Assembly: GCF_000512585.2 (NCBI RefSeq)
Contig: NC_089245.1
Span: 1,488,001 to 1,552,000, forward strand
Length of the DNA stretch: 64,000 nt
From: Kwoniella bestiolae CBS 10118
Lineage: Eukaryota > Basidiomycota > Tremellomycetes > Tremellales > Cryptococcaceae
Direction of reading: 5' to 3'
In this document: piece after piece, positions 9,379-21,714 of the stretch
Layout of the letters: each line of letters opens with the position of its first letter
Numbering within the stretch: position 1 is the first letter of the stretch
Made by a program: the position numbers and the translations under genes
Notes under the pieces: generated by a model
What the model saw: only the letters and a program-made list of their open reading frames with translations
The model's database searches: none
What the model was told of the DNA's origin: nothing

Positions 9379-12300
9379 ATGAAGCGGAAGAAGCCAGCTC
9401 TGATGTCCACTGCTGAGCCATGTAAGTCATACAATACCCCCGACCTTAGCTATGGAGCAGGGGTTGAGCTGACAACACATCCACGATCCGCAGTGTCAGA
9501 TGACGAGTTCATCGCTGAGTCTCGAGCTTCGGCAAAGGCTTACGCGGAAGTGCAGAAGATACAAGCTGAGCGGGAAAGGATAAGAGAAGATAACAAGGCG
9601 AGAAAAAAGAGGGGAGAGCAAGCTCTAGCATTACCTAAATTACCAGGGGCGAAGCGTAAATCTGGCGGATTGGTCAAGAAGACACAGACGGAGAGTAGCT
9701 CCAGCGAAGATGACGACGAGGAGAGCTGGATAGAGTATGGTGATAAAAGGCGTGCGAAGAAGGTCAGAAAGGACGATGAGCTGGGATATGAAGGTCGTGA
9801 GTATCATACCTTGATTGTTCTTACCATTTCACACTTGGTGACTGAGCTGACTTACTTGATTGTAGAGGTCATTCTACCCTTTAATCCTCTGTATCATCTT
9901 TCTGGTAGGTCTGATAACGCTGCATAATGCAAGGTCGAGCTGACAGCCATCAAAGGTCTACCCGATCCTGAAGGTAAAGCAGCAGATGCAGAAGCCGCAA
10001 GGCAGAAGATCATTGATCGCCTTGCTGGAAGAAAGTCAACCTTCAGTCCAGTGAGGAGCTCGCCGGTACCCGCAAGTAGCAGCCCGATCAAGTCATCTCC
10101 GAACGTTCAAGAATCAAACCAGGAGACCGAACATGGGGAAGAAGATGAGATTTTGGAGGAAGCGCCCGAAGGAGATTATGATGATGAGGAGAACGAGGTG
10201 ATCGTCCCATGGGGACATACAGTGCAAGTAGGAGAAGCCGACGAAGGCGATATAGGAGAAGAAGGCGTGTACTCTGAGGATGAGGAGCTGTTTGCTAGTA
10301 AGTTATATGATTTCAGCTGCCAGTTTCAGGTTGATCGAGCTGACATTTCATCCGTAGAATCACATTTCCACCTTCGTCCGGAGAACTCAACTTCGCGGGT
10401 TGAGCTTGAGGTGGATGACCTACCACCTTATCGACCTACTTTCCCATTCAGTGATGACCAAGCGAAGATCGGACCGTTTCCGCTGGATGAGGAAGCGAGG
10501 GACATTGCCGTTCCTACGTCGATCAATAGATTCTTGAAGGCTTATCAACAGGTCGGGACCAAATTCCTGTATGATCATTATAAGCAGGGTATGGGAGGCG
10601 TATTGGGAGATGATATGGGGTGAGTGCATACGATACAAGGTAGCATGTATATACTGAGCCAACTTATACCATTTCAGACTGGGAAAGACCATTCAGGTCA
10701 TATCATTCGTAAGTGGATAAACACATGATATGGGGCTGATAGGACAGCTTTCTGCTATTATGCGAAAGACCGGTACTTCAGCGGATCATCAGAGACGAAA
10801 GAAGATGATAAGACAATCAGGTGAGAATGTGAACCCCCGACATTGGCCTACTGCCTTGATTGTATGCCCAAAGTCCTTGGTCGGAAATGTGAGTGGAACT
10901 ATTGGTGATCTCGCTGACTGAAGAATAGTGGAGTAGAGAGCTAGACACCGTGAGCTATTTCGGTAAGACGATCAACCACAATAGGCTTATACGAGATGTA
11001 GTGGGGATATTTCGAATACGCTGTATGGAGATCGGATAATTGGTTAGACGTGCGAACGTCATTCAGCCAAGGCTTTTTTGATATAAGTGAGTCTGGTGTT
11101 ATTATTCTGAACGCTGACATGGTGCAGTCTTGAGTTCTTATGACACTGCACGGAATACCATTGAACACCTCAAGAACGTTCCTCTATCGTGAGTGATTGA
11201 GCAGCTCTCGCAGTCTCGCATAATCGTTGTGGACTAATCAATCGCTCTTAGCGTTGTGATAGTTGACGAAGCCCACCGAATGAAAGAACCTCGAGCGCAA
11301 GCTACTCTAGCTCTCAAATCCATAAACTGTAGAGTCTGCTTCGCTTTGACTGGTACATTGGTGCAGAACAGGATGGACGAGATGTGGAGTGTACTTGACT
11401 TTGTGAGTGATTATTCCCCTTCTCTCGAGCCGAGCTGACATCTGGGTAGACGCATCGTGGATGGGCTGGTACTTTACAGGAATGGAAGGACTTTGCGGTC
11501 AATCCGATCAAAAGAGGACATCGACGTGAAGGCACTGCTGCAGAGGTGATCACAGCGATCGTGAGTATTCTAGTAGGAGTGTATGACTGAGCTGACGATT
11601 TGATAGATGAGACTAGGTGTCATGACGCAGAAAATCTTACCTCACTTCTATCTGAGACGAGATAAGCGGTTGATAGCTCATGAGGTAAGTAAAATTCCCA
11701 ATACCAGCTCAGCTCCATCGCTGATCAGCATCGCAGCTTCCGGAAAAGAGGGATATGGTGGTGTTCTGTCCACTGGCAGAAATGCAGATCTTCGCATACC
11801 GTAATCTCATTGCATCAGAAGGTGAGTTCAACATACCATGTAGTCTTGCTAATCGCCTGCTCTAGACATACAGTTCTTACTCAAGCGTAATGATCCATGT
11901 GAATGTGGCTCTGGTGAAAAGTAAGTACACCATCCTCGCACAAGGCTGACATCAAGGCGTATCAAATGTCACCACCCTACCACATCGGCAGGAGAGAAAG
12001 TAAATGAGGTTTTGCTGAAGAAGTAAGAGATTTATCTCCTCCCTTGGAACTTATCAGCTAATCGGCGTGCTTAGTTTGGCGGCATGCAAGAAAGTTGCCA
12101 ACGTGAGTTATATCTACCAGTTTTGAGCTTCCAGCTGATCCATTCTACAGCATTTCGGACTTCTCTATCATGGTGAGTAGACCCTATATAGCCGAGAAAC
12201 AAAACTTGACCCCCTCTATTAGCGAAGGATGATTCCCCTCATACTGTAAGTAAAGCTCATTTTCGTAGTAGTCAAAAGCAATATAATCAGCTGATAAGTG

Positions 12301-14340
12301 GAATGCAGCGGGCCATCAACAGACACTTCTTCAAAATATGCGTGCGTACCGATACTCATCGATCAGAGAAAAAAACGTCGAGCCGATGCTAAGACCAAAC
12401 ACAGACCGGCCAGGACTATGACTCAAAGCAGCATAATGTGGTACAGGCTGCTCTGTGAGTGAACCATGAATCGCAGAGTTCAAGACCGTGCTAAACCGAT
12501 CACTTTAGGGATCCAGGAAATTGCGGAAAGTGGACAGTGGGTTTCTCGAGTTCCATTCAGACTATCTCAGCTGAATTCTCGAACAGCTTCTTGAACGAAT
12601 GCTGCTTCAATGGCGAAAAGATCCGGATGATAACAAAGGTAAGCGAGGCCCCATCAATTAGAGGTCGAACTGATTATCTGGGTGTTTCAGTCTTGATATT
12701 CTCCAACTCGGTACGGTTGCTCAAAATGATCTCCGAGTTCATATCTACTTCATCTACATGTGAGTGGGATAGGCAAGAGACTCAGCTGACAGGCAGTGGC
12801 TGGGTTCGCTTTCGATATGCTCACCGGTGAAGTTGGGAATACCGAAAGGATGGATATGGTGGATCGCTTTCAGGATCAAAGTCAAGATCATTTCGTGCTA
12901 CTCATCAGTACATTGGCAGGAGGTGTGGGACTGAATCTTACAGCTGTGAGTAAATCCGGGATGAAAATCCAGCTGACAGTATAGGCAAATAAAGTCGTAA
13001 TCTTCGATCCGGATTGGAGTGAGTCGACCTCGGTTCTGACAAAGCTGACAATTTAGATCCCGCGAATGATCTACAAGCTATGGATAGAGCTTTCCGAATT
13101 GGTCAGAAGCGAACCGTGTGAGTCGTCATCTATCTGCTCTATAGAAGAACCACTCAGCTGACAGATCCTCCATTTGACAGTGACGTATATCGTCTGATCG
13201 GACAGGGCACGGTCGAAGAACTGATGTACGAAAGGCAAAGTGAGTGTTGCCATATAGTCTGCAAGAATTCGACTGATGAGCGGCCCTAGTACACAAGCAA
13301 CAAAGATCTCGACAATTGAATGACGGTACTTTCGAAAGTCGTATTCACCAGGGCTTTGATGGAGCGAGGACGGAGAAAGATCAAGGGGAACTGTTTGGCA
13401 TACAGAATATCTTCCGCTTCGACCCAAGAGGATTCGTTTCGCGTAATGTACGTATCTTACTTTGATTTGATAGTCCTTGGGCATGGTGCAGGTGCTGATC
13501 GTCGATATAGATCGAAAGAGTCAGACAGGCAGAAGATCGGTTCGTACAAGATCTGATCGAAGCTGAGTATAACGATTCTGAAGCTGAAGATGAGGATGAT
13601 TCTGAAGTGAGTGCACCCACTCGATGGTAAGTCTTACTATATGCTGATGAAGTGAATCAACGTGCAGGATGAAGCTGGTAAAATGATGAGAGACGAGCGT
13701 AAAGCGCGAGATCTGTATCGAGCACGCCTCAAAGCCACTAGCAAACGAGGTGATATCGATGCTCTGTCACGAAAAGGAGAGGAGGATGTGGTCAATGACC
13801 TGCTGGGCCATGGAGAGGGAGGTGAGTTAGATAAATTCAAGTCGACCAGTCCTCATTAGTGACCAGAACCACTCATAGCAGGCATGAAGAAAGACAGCGA
13901 TGATATCCTTCAAAGGCTTGGGGTTGATAGTAGGTCAACAAGAAGTTATCTAGGGTCGCATGACACCTGACTCTGTCCGAAAACAGCTCGAATACATGAA
14001 CGAGCTTTCCGTGATTCACCAGAGGAAAGGGCGATATATGAGATTGGAGTGCAGGTTAGTCACTTGTTTGTCAACCGTCCAATGCTTAGTTGACCACGTT
14101 CAGCAAACAGCTAACACTTGACTTTAGGTGCTCCGCAAGAACCCCGATCTAGCTAAGAAGATCAAGGCGAATGACTTGGGCAAGCTAGGCCGATCGGTCG
14201 TCAGGCGTAAGAAAGTTATTGATGCTGATAATGCTCATGATGCCGAGCCGTGGAGGAAGAGAATACAGGAAAGGACGGAAAGAGCCAATTCGGAGAGTTC
14301 GAGGGAGACTAAGAGGGTTTTAGCTGAACTGAGCGATTAG
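9379..14340 (+). CDS. SNF2-family DNA translocase of the ERCC6L2 type
   Basis: Seen: a plus-strand gene with more than 20 small exons, many only 20-60 nt around 11900-12550. The N-terminus is basic/acidic and disordered (SDDEF..., SSSSEDDDEESW). The ATPase core opens with RFLKAYQQVGTKFLYDHY and VLGDDMGLGKT (motif I, split by an intron near 10621). It continues with VDEAHRMK (motif II), FALTGTLVQNRMDEMW (III), LIFSNSVRLLKMI (IV), STLAGGVGLNL (V) and DRAFRIGQKRTVDVYRL (VI). After motif VI the block QGELFGIQNIFRFDPRGF closely matches the segment after the core of human ERCC6L2. The C-terminus (VLRKNPDLAKKI...) is helical and basic. Known: ERCC6L2 acts in DNA break repair and genome maintenance. 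The start at 9379 gives a basic N-terminus, and upstream in-frame ATGs are less convincing. Confidence 0.86.
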
Positions 14341-14527
14341 AAGAGCCAGACGAGATGATGTGATTATATCCTGCATTTCACCCAATGGTATCCTATTTCA
14401 CGGTATATACCCTTATAATCCATTCTTGGTGCTATGACAAAGTACCCTTGTAAAAGAAAAACAAACCGCATCTATGATTGTATATAATCTATGTTACTCT
14501 ATGTATAGTCTTGTATGTCTAAACACC

Positions 14528-16379
14528 TTATCTCGTTTTGAACACTCTATCCGGGACGTTCTCACCATCTATGTGCCTCCTCACATTTTCGCTCCTCATT
14601 ATCGCGTTCGGGTCTACACGTTGCAAGACGGATTTGAAGTCGTTGAATTTGGGGTAGATCGCCTCGAGGTCTTTGGGTCGAAGGGAGTGTTGTTTGGCCC
14701 AGTGGGGTCGACCACCGTGTGAGGCCAGGAGAGATGCGAATTTCTCGTGGAATTTACGGTAGGGGACTGCTAGGCCGTATGGTCTGAAAATTGTAGTGAG
14801 TCAGCAAGACAACGTGCAGCTTTGAGGGGTAAGACAAGGGACAGATGTCCATTCGAGTGGCATGAGAAGTGAAGAAGGGTGAAATAGTGACTCGGCATTG
14901 CGGTGATAATGTTGAATTGTGAGATGTAAACCGACTCACCGATAAGTGACCACACCGATCCAACATGTCTCCCTTCCATAACTTGGACTCAACCAGATAT
15001 CATCCTGAGCAGACCATCTGATTTCAATGGGGAAATGAACTCTTAATCCGTTGTGATCGGCTGCCTCTTGGTTTAACCATACTCTCATCTCTTCCAGACA
15101 CTGCTTTGCCTGAGATGCGTCGATGGCCCATTCGAGGGCGTATTGGGGGAACTGAAGGGGCGGTGGACGATCAGCTATACATCTTGGGCATAAGGTGAGA
15201 ATGAACGAGTGATTGAGAGATTCTCAGCTGTTCTGAGAGGAGAAAGGAGTACTCAGACGCACCAAACAATCAAAATTCAAGATCTTGTACCCGTCATCTA
15301 CGACCTCGCTTTCCTGCTTGGACAACCACCATGCCCATCTACCGACGAGCGGCGTGAAGGAAGGGAATACTCGAGATACGAAGAGGAAGAATTGAGTAAC
15401 GTGAAAACCGAGGATATGAGCGAGAAGGGATGAGGTAGGTTGGGCGGGCTGATGGAGGAGACAAGCATTAGCTGGTACTTCGATGTCGCTCATGAAGATG
15501 AAAGAAACGACAAAACTCACCTGATAAGTCCTGTTGGCTCTGCCAACGATCATCCCTTTACCATCAGGGTACCACCATACTCTGACGTGTTCTGCGCTCT
15601 GCTTGATCTCATCGAGATTCTCCAAAACCTCGTCAACAGTCTTGGGTTCCTTGGTCTCCTTCAACCTGAATGCTTCCTCAACTTCAATCTCAACTTCCAA
15701 CATCAGACCTGAAGCTCCCAACCCACATAAACTAGCTTTGAACAAGTCCGGATCATCATTAGGCGATACTTTCACGACTGGTGCGCCTGGTAAAGGTAAC
15801 ACCAGGACCAATGATCGGACATGTTGTGATAGTACGGGAAAGGTCACGCCTGATCCGTGCGATGCGGTCGATATTAGTCCACCGATGGTTTGATCTGATA
15901 TCGATCCGATGTTGGGTAATGCCAATGGCGGTGATGCGGCTGCCAGGGATGAATGTACTTGATGAAGGGTAGTACCGGCCATAAAAGTTGCAGAGTGCTT
16001 TTCGTGATTGATCTGTGAGATGGCAAGAAATCGACAGAGTCAGCGTTATCTCAGCGAAGAGCGATGAACAGACGACTCAGCTCACCTTGACAACACCCTT
16101 CAGACCCTCCATCCTGATCAACCACCCATTCGTACAAGCCAAGTCGGATGGCGAATGCCCCACCCCAACAGGATGCACTCTCGCACCTTCCCTCCTTGCC
16201 AGCTCGATTATCTGCCTACATTGCAACGTCGTCGTAGGCGCAAACACCCTTTGAGGTTGACACTGAAACGTTTTCGCCCAGTTCGTAAAAGTTGCTTGGG
16301 GTGATGAGGTGGGTATCGAGATGGTTTCGAGGGATGATTGCAATATCTGCGTAGGGGTGTTACCGAGATCTTCGGACAT
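14528..16379 (-). CDS. ALO1: D-arabinono-1,4-lactone oxidase
   Basis: Seen: minus-strand gene with about five exons, first exon 16379-16086, roughly 540 residues. The FAD-binding PCMH domain includes VFAPTTTLQCRQII, the covalent-flavin motif VGVGHSPSDLACT, and SISDQTIGGLISTASHGSG. The C-terminal ALO domain includes RVWWYPDGKGMIVGRANRT, YGLAVPYRKFHEKFA, GGRPHWAKQHSLRP and a closing FNDFKSVLQRVDPN. Known: Alo1 catalyses the last step of D-erythroascorbate synthesis, usually at the mitochondrial outer membrane, and protects from oxidative stress. All signature residues are present. The gene is convergent with the ERCC6L2-like gene (stops about 190 bp apart). Confidence 0.93.
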
Positions 16380-17002
16380 GATGGCTGGATGGGCACTAGT
16401 TGATGGTGATGGGGCGTATAGTGTATCACAAAGGAGGGTTTATGTTCCGCTAGACCAGATAGTTTCCTGCTTGGATCGGATCGGCCGATTAACCTATAAA
16501 TTCTTGGTATGATGGGTCGATATCTTGCTGTATCTTTTGGTTCACTAAGACAGCTATGTACAAATGGGTATATAATAGCAGTCCAGAAGAATCTGGTATA
16601 TTTTAAGGATGTATGTGTTAGATCAAACGAGATAGAGGCGATTGAACGATGATGATGTTTCGATGGCGATTGTTCGCTGGATGAATTCCTAATTTTCAAT
16701 GTTTTGGCTGCATGTTATATAATTTGATTACTCATATCCCCTGAATCGCGCCGTTCGCCGTTCAATCCGGATCGTCGTCTATTTGCATTCATATAGGTCT
16801 GTCTCTCTTTAACAGGTAGATTCAAGTAATTGCTCTGACCGATGCCCGACACGGCTATCAGATAGAAATTATGCAAGAGGAAACTACGAGTACGAGTAGG
16901 TAGCTGCAGCAGCCATGTAAAACTATGATCGCATCATCACACCGTTGAGATCGGTAACCCGATTTCGATTGTCCATTTTTTCAACCTGTTTCTGCTGATG
17001 AC
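16380..17002. other. Intergenic: ALO1 promoter side and 3' end of the M50B-like gene
   Basis: The 620-bp stretch contains no supported gene. The minus-strand frame at 16208-16699 is a shadow overlapping ALO1. AT-rich segments (TATATAATAG near 16569) may serve the ALO1 promoter. Confidence 0.45.
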
Positions 17003-18679
17003 CTAATCGTCCAACTCGACCACACGTGCGAACCTAAAGTTGCTGAATCCTCGCTATCTCGTTGGAAGGAATTTCGACCTATCGTTGAACTATAAGCATG
17101 CATATATAGTAATGAGCGGAGAAGGTCCACTCACGCTTCACGATACATCTCGTCGTCCGTCCTCTGAATTGCCAAAAAGCGTATCAAACGAATAAGCACA
17201 TCAGCACCTTGCTTGGCAACAGCAAGTCCTCAAAATCGGTGAAAACCGATGGTCGTAAACTCACCCTGAACACGCAAATACCCGCAAAGATCGCAGCGGT
17301 GAAGACGAGCGAATCATAAACAAACCAGAAGATGAACCACGCTAAAACACCAAAGTTCAGTTCCTGCTGACATCATCTTGAAATTGCACAAGATATACTG
17401 TACGTACAACTTGTTGGCCAACCTAACAACTCAGAGAATTGAGCGCAGTCCGAAGTATTCCTCTTGTCGAACAACCTTTCATCTATGTAATCCCATACGA
17501 CGTAGAAGAGGTTCATGACTCCGACGAAGAGGACTGGAAGAAGTGTAGAAGTCAGCTTGGGGATTCATTGGGGAACACAGGATGAGGCGACTGACCATAG
17601 AATCGTAAGGCCTTCCGAGATAAATCCAAAGCCATCAGTATTCGATCTTCATCAACCTTATTTATACAGATTCAGGTACACACTCACATTGCCGTGATCA
17701 CTAAACCAAAGACCGATCAAGAGAACTTCGCAACCTATTATACTGGCATATGCTCTGTTTATTTGGTCAGCAAAGCACACAGGATGATGTAATAAGAGTA
17801 GGATGAACCGCAAACACTCACATCCAATGATCCGCTCTTAGTACCGGTACCAATAAACCAAAGTGTAATACCAGGGCACAGGCTTTCGACGCCACGATGT
17901 TGACTAGCCCAATCGTCAGAAAATGCTACACCCCAAGCTCCCAGGATACAGTAACCGCACACTCACAGCCAGAGAACTAAACCGAACGTCAGCTGTTATG
18001 ACAGATACAATCGAATCCGAATCCAATCATAACTCACCACTAGCAAAAATCCAACTATCGAGGATCCGATATAACCAGAAGCCAGTGTAGCTATCGCACT
18101 TGGACTCCAGAAGGTTTGAGCGAAAGTAGGCATAGCGTATGGATTCCGAGGTATCCTCGGTGTTGTCCTCATCAAGCCCATAACGTGCGTCGCACCTCCA
18201 TCATTCGGATCTATACATATGCTGACCACTTGTCCACCGCAGCTCAGACCCATCGCTAGGTGACATAGCTCGTGAACACCGACCGTGAAGAGCTACAGTG
18301 CGTGGTCAGTCTCGTATCCCTTCCTAGACTGTGGGTGCTGGCGAGATAGGAGTGTATAGTACAGAGGACGGCTGAAATGGATCTCAACGATATCTCAACA
18401 ACTCACCTTCAACCCCGCTATAGCATCCCTCAGTATCGGTAGATTCCACGCTATCAGGATTGCTAAGAACATCACACATGCTGCTATCACCGTGTTCGTC
18501 TCTATACCCCCTCATCCATTTCAGCAATGCTCTCGGTGAATGAACCTGAGCAACCTGAACTTACGGAAGGAATTTGGCGTTATATTCGCTCTTGAAACGA
18601 AGTAGTGAAGAGTTGTGGCTGTTGAGTTTGTAAGCTCCACTATGGGCTGAGGTAGCATCGGTATTGCTGGAGGCGGCAT
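17003..18679 (-). CDS. Peptidase M50B-like multi-pass membrane protein
   Basis: Seen: minus-strand gene with about nine short exons; start at 18679 (MPPPAIPMLPQPIVE...), stop at 17003. The first hydrophobic segment (VIAACVMFLAILIAWNLP) precedes LFTVGVHELCHLAMGLSCGG, which contains an HExxH zinc motif (HELCH) in a membrane context. Later exons add several hydrophobic helices (IGSSIVGFLLV, WFIFWFVYDSLVF) and end with a hydrophilic tail after RRTDDEMYREA. Known: M50B-like proteins are predicted intramembrane zinc proteases widespread in fungi and plants; substrates are unknown. The conserved PNDGGATHVMGL block, with a possible Asp ligand, follows. The final exon is short (ending VVELDD). It is divergent from MIC10 across a 1-kb promoter region. 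Confidence 0.75.
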
Positions 18680-19117
18680 GTTGCTGGGAGGTTGAGTATA
18701 TGAGTGAAGTGAGAGGATGGGTCTGTCAATGGGTTGAATGACAAGATGAAGTGTTCAGGAAATGACAGCAGGAGAATCGAAACCTCGAAGGGCTTTTGTT
18801 GGATTGTCACTGAGCTTGAAATGTTCAATATTCAAGCTTCTTCATATGAAAGGATGGTACGATGAGAAGCTGTCGCAGGTGTTACCCAGAACGGTTAGGA
18901 TGACTGGCTAAATCGATGGTACCCCTTTGAATTGTGGAACGTGTATATCCGGATCGAGATGTGAGTTCGATAATTCTCTTCCAGCTGTCGCTGAAGGAAG
19001 GAATGGATACGATTATGGGTATAACTGTTTGTAAGTCTCTGAAGGACCTATGATGTTTGATATATGATGTAAAGGATAAGAGTTGATAGTGAAATGAATG
19101 AATTGGAACGGGATGAA

Positions 19118-19138
19118 ATGATGATGATGATGATGATG
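19118..19138. repeat. (ATG)7 microsatellite
   Basis: Seven perfect ATG units lie in the divergent promoter. They are useful as a polymorphic marker, and no function is evident. Confidence 0.9.
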
Positions 19139-19635
19139 CATGAAAAAGCATGTGCATGTGTATTGGTATGTATTCTCTGCTCGTATCCATGTTTGTTATA
19201 TGTTTGGTTTGTGTTGTGTTCTTGGTTGATTGATCGTCTACATATCAGTATGTCCGTGCTCAGTCGTATTGATGGACTAGATTTTAACAACCTCGACTTT
19301 TTTTAGCTTGGCTGAGCTGTACCTTTTAAACACACCAAAAACCCCTTTCGAGGATACAAAACCCGCTTTCGGATGACTTGAAGGTACTCGTTCTACATGC
19401 ATGCAGTAGACTTTGGCAGCCTTATAGGCATACTATGATGCTCTCTGCTTGCACGTACGGTGATCCGAGGTGCAGGTTTCCTTGATGCATCCAATCATGA
19501 GTTACCCGAGTATGTAAAGCTGCCACAAAGCGGATAGGATGATCAATCTCCGGGTTATCAATGAGAGGGAGTGATTTGATCCCGTTAACATCTCACACCC
19601 ACTCTCATGCTCACTCCCCTGCCATTGACCTTTGG

Positions 19636-19645
19636 TTGACGTCAA
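19636..19645. promoter_or_regulatory. CRE-like palindrome TTGACGTCAA upstream of MIC10
   Basis: This perfect 10-bp palindrome with the ATF/CREB core TGACGTCA lies 61 bp before the MIC10 ATG. Regulation by a bZIP factor is inferred. Confidence 0.4.
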
Positions 19646-19705
19646 ACGTAATGTTATCCTTGATAGTCAGCAAAAGGTTAACACCCACAGACAAAAGTCA
19701 TCAAA

Positions 19706-20428
19706 ATGTCCGCCCCAGCTGCCATCCCCACTCCACCCGCTCCTATCGCTGCTCCTATTCCAAGCGAAGATCAAATTGCCAGGAAGGTGAGCTCTGAGCG
19801 AACTCCACCTTGATGGGTCGTGTGAACATGAGTGCTAATTGAATTGGTTTGACCTTCCAGTTCGACAACTGTGTGAGTACAATCAACATCTCTCAAAGAC
19901 TAATGATAGCCGGACATTTGTGGAGGATCTTAAAGCATCAACTATAAGGAAGAAATGTGGACTGTGGAAGGAGGACGTTGACTTGAAATACGATTATAGG
20001 CTGCCGATCTTCTCGTCAATGCTGGTCTCGGTTTCGGTGTCGGTGTTGTTGCCTCAGTGCTTCTGTTCCGAAGTGAGTCCTCGTCAAAATATCCCTCTGT
20101 GTTCAAGTCGTAGCGACTCTATGGTCCGAAGTCGCCAGCTACTTTAAAGAAGGGATTCTCGCTGACAGTCATCCTCTCCTTAGGACGAGGCTGGCCCGTA
20201 GCTTTGTCCACTGGGTGAGTTCCCTTGCTATGATCATCGAATCATCATATCGCTAACAACTCTACAGATTCGGTGCCGGTGTCGCTTACTCAAATGTGAG
20301 TAGCTAGTCTCGCCTTTGCCCAGAAGACGTGTAAAGCTCATCCTAATCCAATGATACTACAGTGCAACTACTCTCTCAACCCCTACGTCCTTCCCGGTAC
20401 CAAGGTGCTCCCCGCCAACAAATCATAG
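19706..20428 (+). CDS. MIC10: MICOS complex subunit MIC10
   Basis: Seen: six small exons encoding about 95 residues. Exon 1 encodes a Pro/Ala-rich start (MSAPAAIPTPPAP...), followed by a 12-nt exon (FDNC, about 19861-19872). Two membrane segments follow with the Mic10 glycine signatures: LGFGVGVVASVLLF and, after RRGWPVAL, GFGAGVAYSN. The C-terminus is short (VLPGTKVLPANKS). Known: Mic10 is the hairpin subunit of the mitochondrial contact site and cristae organising system, and its GxGxGxG motifs drive oligomerisation and cristae junction bending. Splice sites are canonical and restore one frame. Chosen start: first ATG, good context (TCAAAATG). Confidence 0.92.
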
Positions 20429-20579
20429 GAGTGGAAGTCTTATAGAGGGATGAAGTGATCTCATGCATACAAAAATCTGAATTGTTACACTTGAAAATCC
20501 ATCACAGGCTGGAAAATCTGCTATCATCCGTGACCTCTCATGTTTTCTCATAATACAGGACATCTGTCGTCAAAAGGTG

Positions 20580-20970
20580 TCATCGAGGATGTAATTGTGT
20601 CGACTGAGAAGCATGCTCCTTCCCTTGTACTTCCCATGGTACACCCCCCACTTGTCCGATCCTCTCTTGAGCTATACTTGCATCCGTGACATCCCTCGGG
20701 ATCTTCCGCTGCTCCTCGCCCAGCATAGCTATATGAGATGAATGCGTCTGTCAGTATGACCCGAGATGACTGTCCATTAAAGCGGGTATTCCACATACTT
20801 CGTCTGTATAGGATAGCCGTCGTTACCACCAGAATAGGAAAAGACACGATGATGGTCTGTTGAAATGCTCATCAGCAAAACAAGTGAAGTATTCCACCAG
20901 CACAATTCAATTCAATTCATAATACACTCACTCTCAGACGCTTGGCATCAGCACTCAGTGGCTTTGACAT
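20580..20970 (-). CDS. Small single-pass membrane protein, function unknown
   Basis: Seen: three minus-strand exons (first 20970-20932) joined by two canonical short introns, giving about 83 residues. A basic N-terminus (MSKPLSADAKRLR) leads into one transmembrane helix (TIIVSFPILVVTTAILY), then RRTMLGEEQRKIPRDVTD and a polar tail. The arrangement of a short basic N-terminus, one helix and a charged tail resembles small inner-membrane mitochondrial factors, but I do not recognise the family. The gene is convergent with MIC10 and divergent from the RNase H-RRM gene. The spliced model is preferred because both introns have GTGAGT/GTATGT donors and restore a single frame. Confidence 0.6.
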
Positions 20971-21714
20971 CACGACTACTTTCCAGCGATTTCCCTCTGT
21001 TGGCAATGGCCCGGATTGTATGAAGAAAATGTTCAAGATCTAGGCGGTTCAGATCACAGTATAAGGGTGTACGGTGGATAGAAAGCAGAAAAACAGACAA
21101 CAGAGACTGATCTGATTATGGGAGGCCCCTCCGAGCTTTACGTAATACACTATTGTGGGGTACAGATATATATATCTCAGATTAGAGTCAACCTTGTTTC
21201 TGTCTCGGCTACTGATATTTCATTTCTCATCTTTCTCATTTTCTCATCTTTCTCATCTTCTCATCTCATCTTGAAATTTATATCATACCTTTCACATTGA
21301 CTCCGTTCACTTGTACCACGATAGCAAAGCTCGCAGATCTATCAGGTCGAGAACCTAGCAGAGTGTTTGTCTCATCTTGGTCCAGCTTCTTGTCCTCAAT
21401 CACCCACAACAAGCATCCCTAATAGTCATCCTGGCCCCACCCCTGGTCTGCCGTCAGGACTATTGATCCTAGCATACTGAATCAGGAGAATTGATCTGTA
21501 AGTCATGAAGGTCCACTCACTTATGCGGACTAATATAGTCGATACTCATCATGGATCGATAAGCGCTGATGCGAGTTTGTGTCGATCAGGTTACTGATTT
21601 TTCATATCGCCTTAGAATCGGGACTCTACTCTGCTGACAGGTCAAGTAAGCGCTCCTCTCTTCTCTTTGTAAGGTGAACTTCCCTCCTCATCATCTAACA
21701 AATACTCACGTAGG
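20971..21714. other. Divergent promoter region with TCTCAT-rich tract
   Basis: No supported gene in 744 bp. It contains TATATATATCTC around 21167-21178 and a degenerate TCTCAT/TTTCTCAT repeat at about 21221-21270, a CT-rich tract typical of fungal promoters. Confidence 0.5.

Larger units (their letters stand above)
18680..19705. other. 1-kb divergent promoter region between the M50B-like gene and MIC10
   Basis: No supported gene. It contains an (ATG)7 microsatellite at 19118-19138 and a CRE-like palindrome TTGACGTCAA at 19636-19645, 61 bp upstream of the MIC10 start. The reading frames here follow the trinucleotide repeat and are not credible genes. Confidence 0.5.

Noticed and set aside
16208..16699. 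163-residue minus-strand frame overlapping ALO1
   Set aside because: It overlaps the ALO1 first exon in a different frame; ALO1 motifs clearly identify the real frame.
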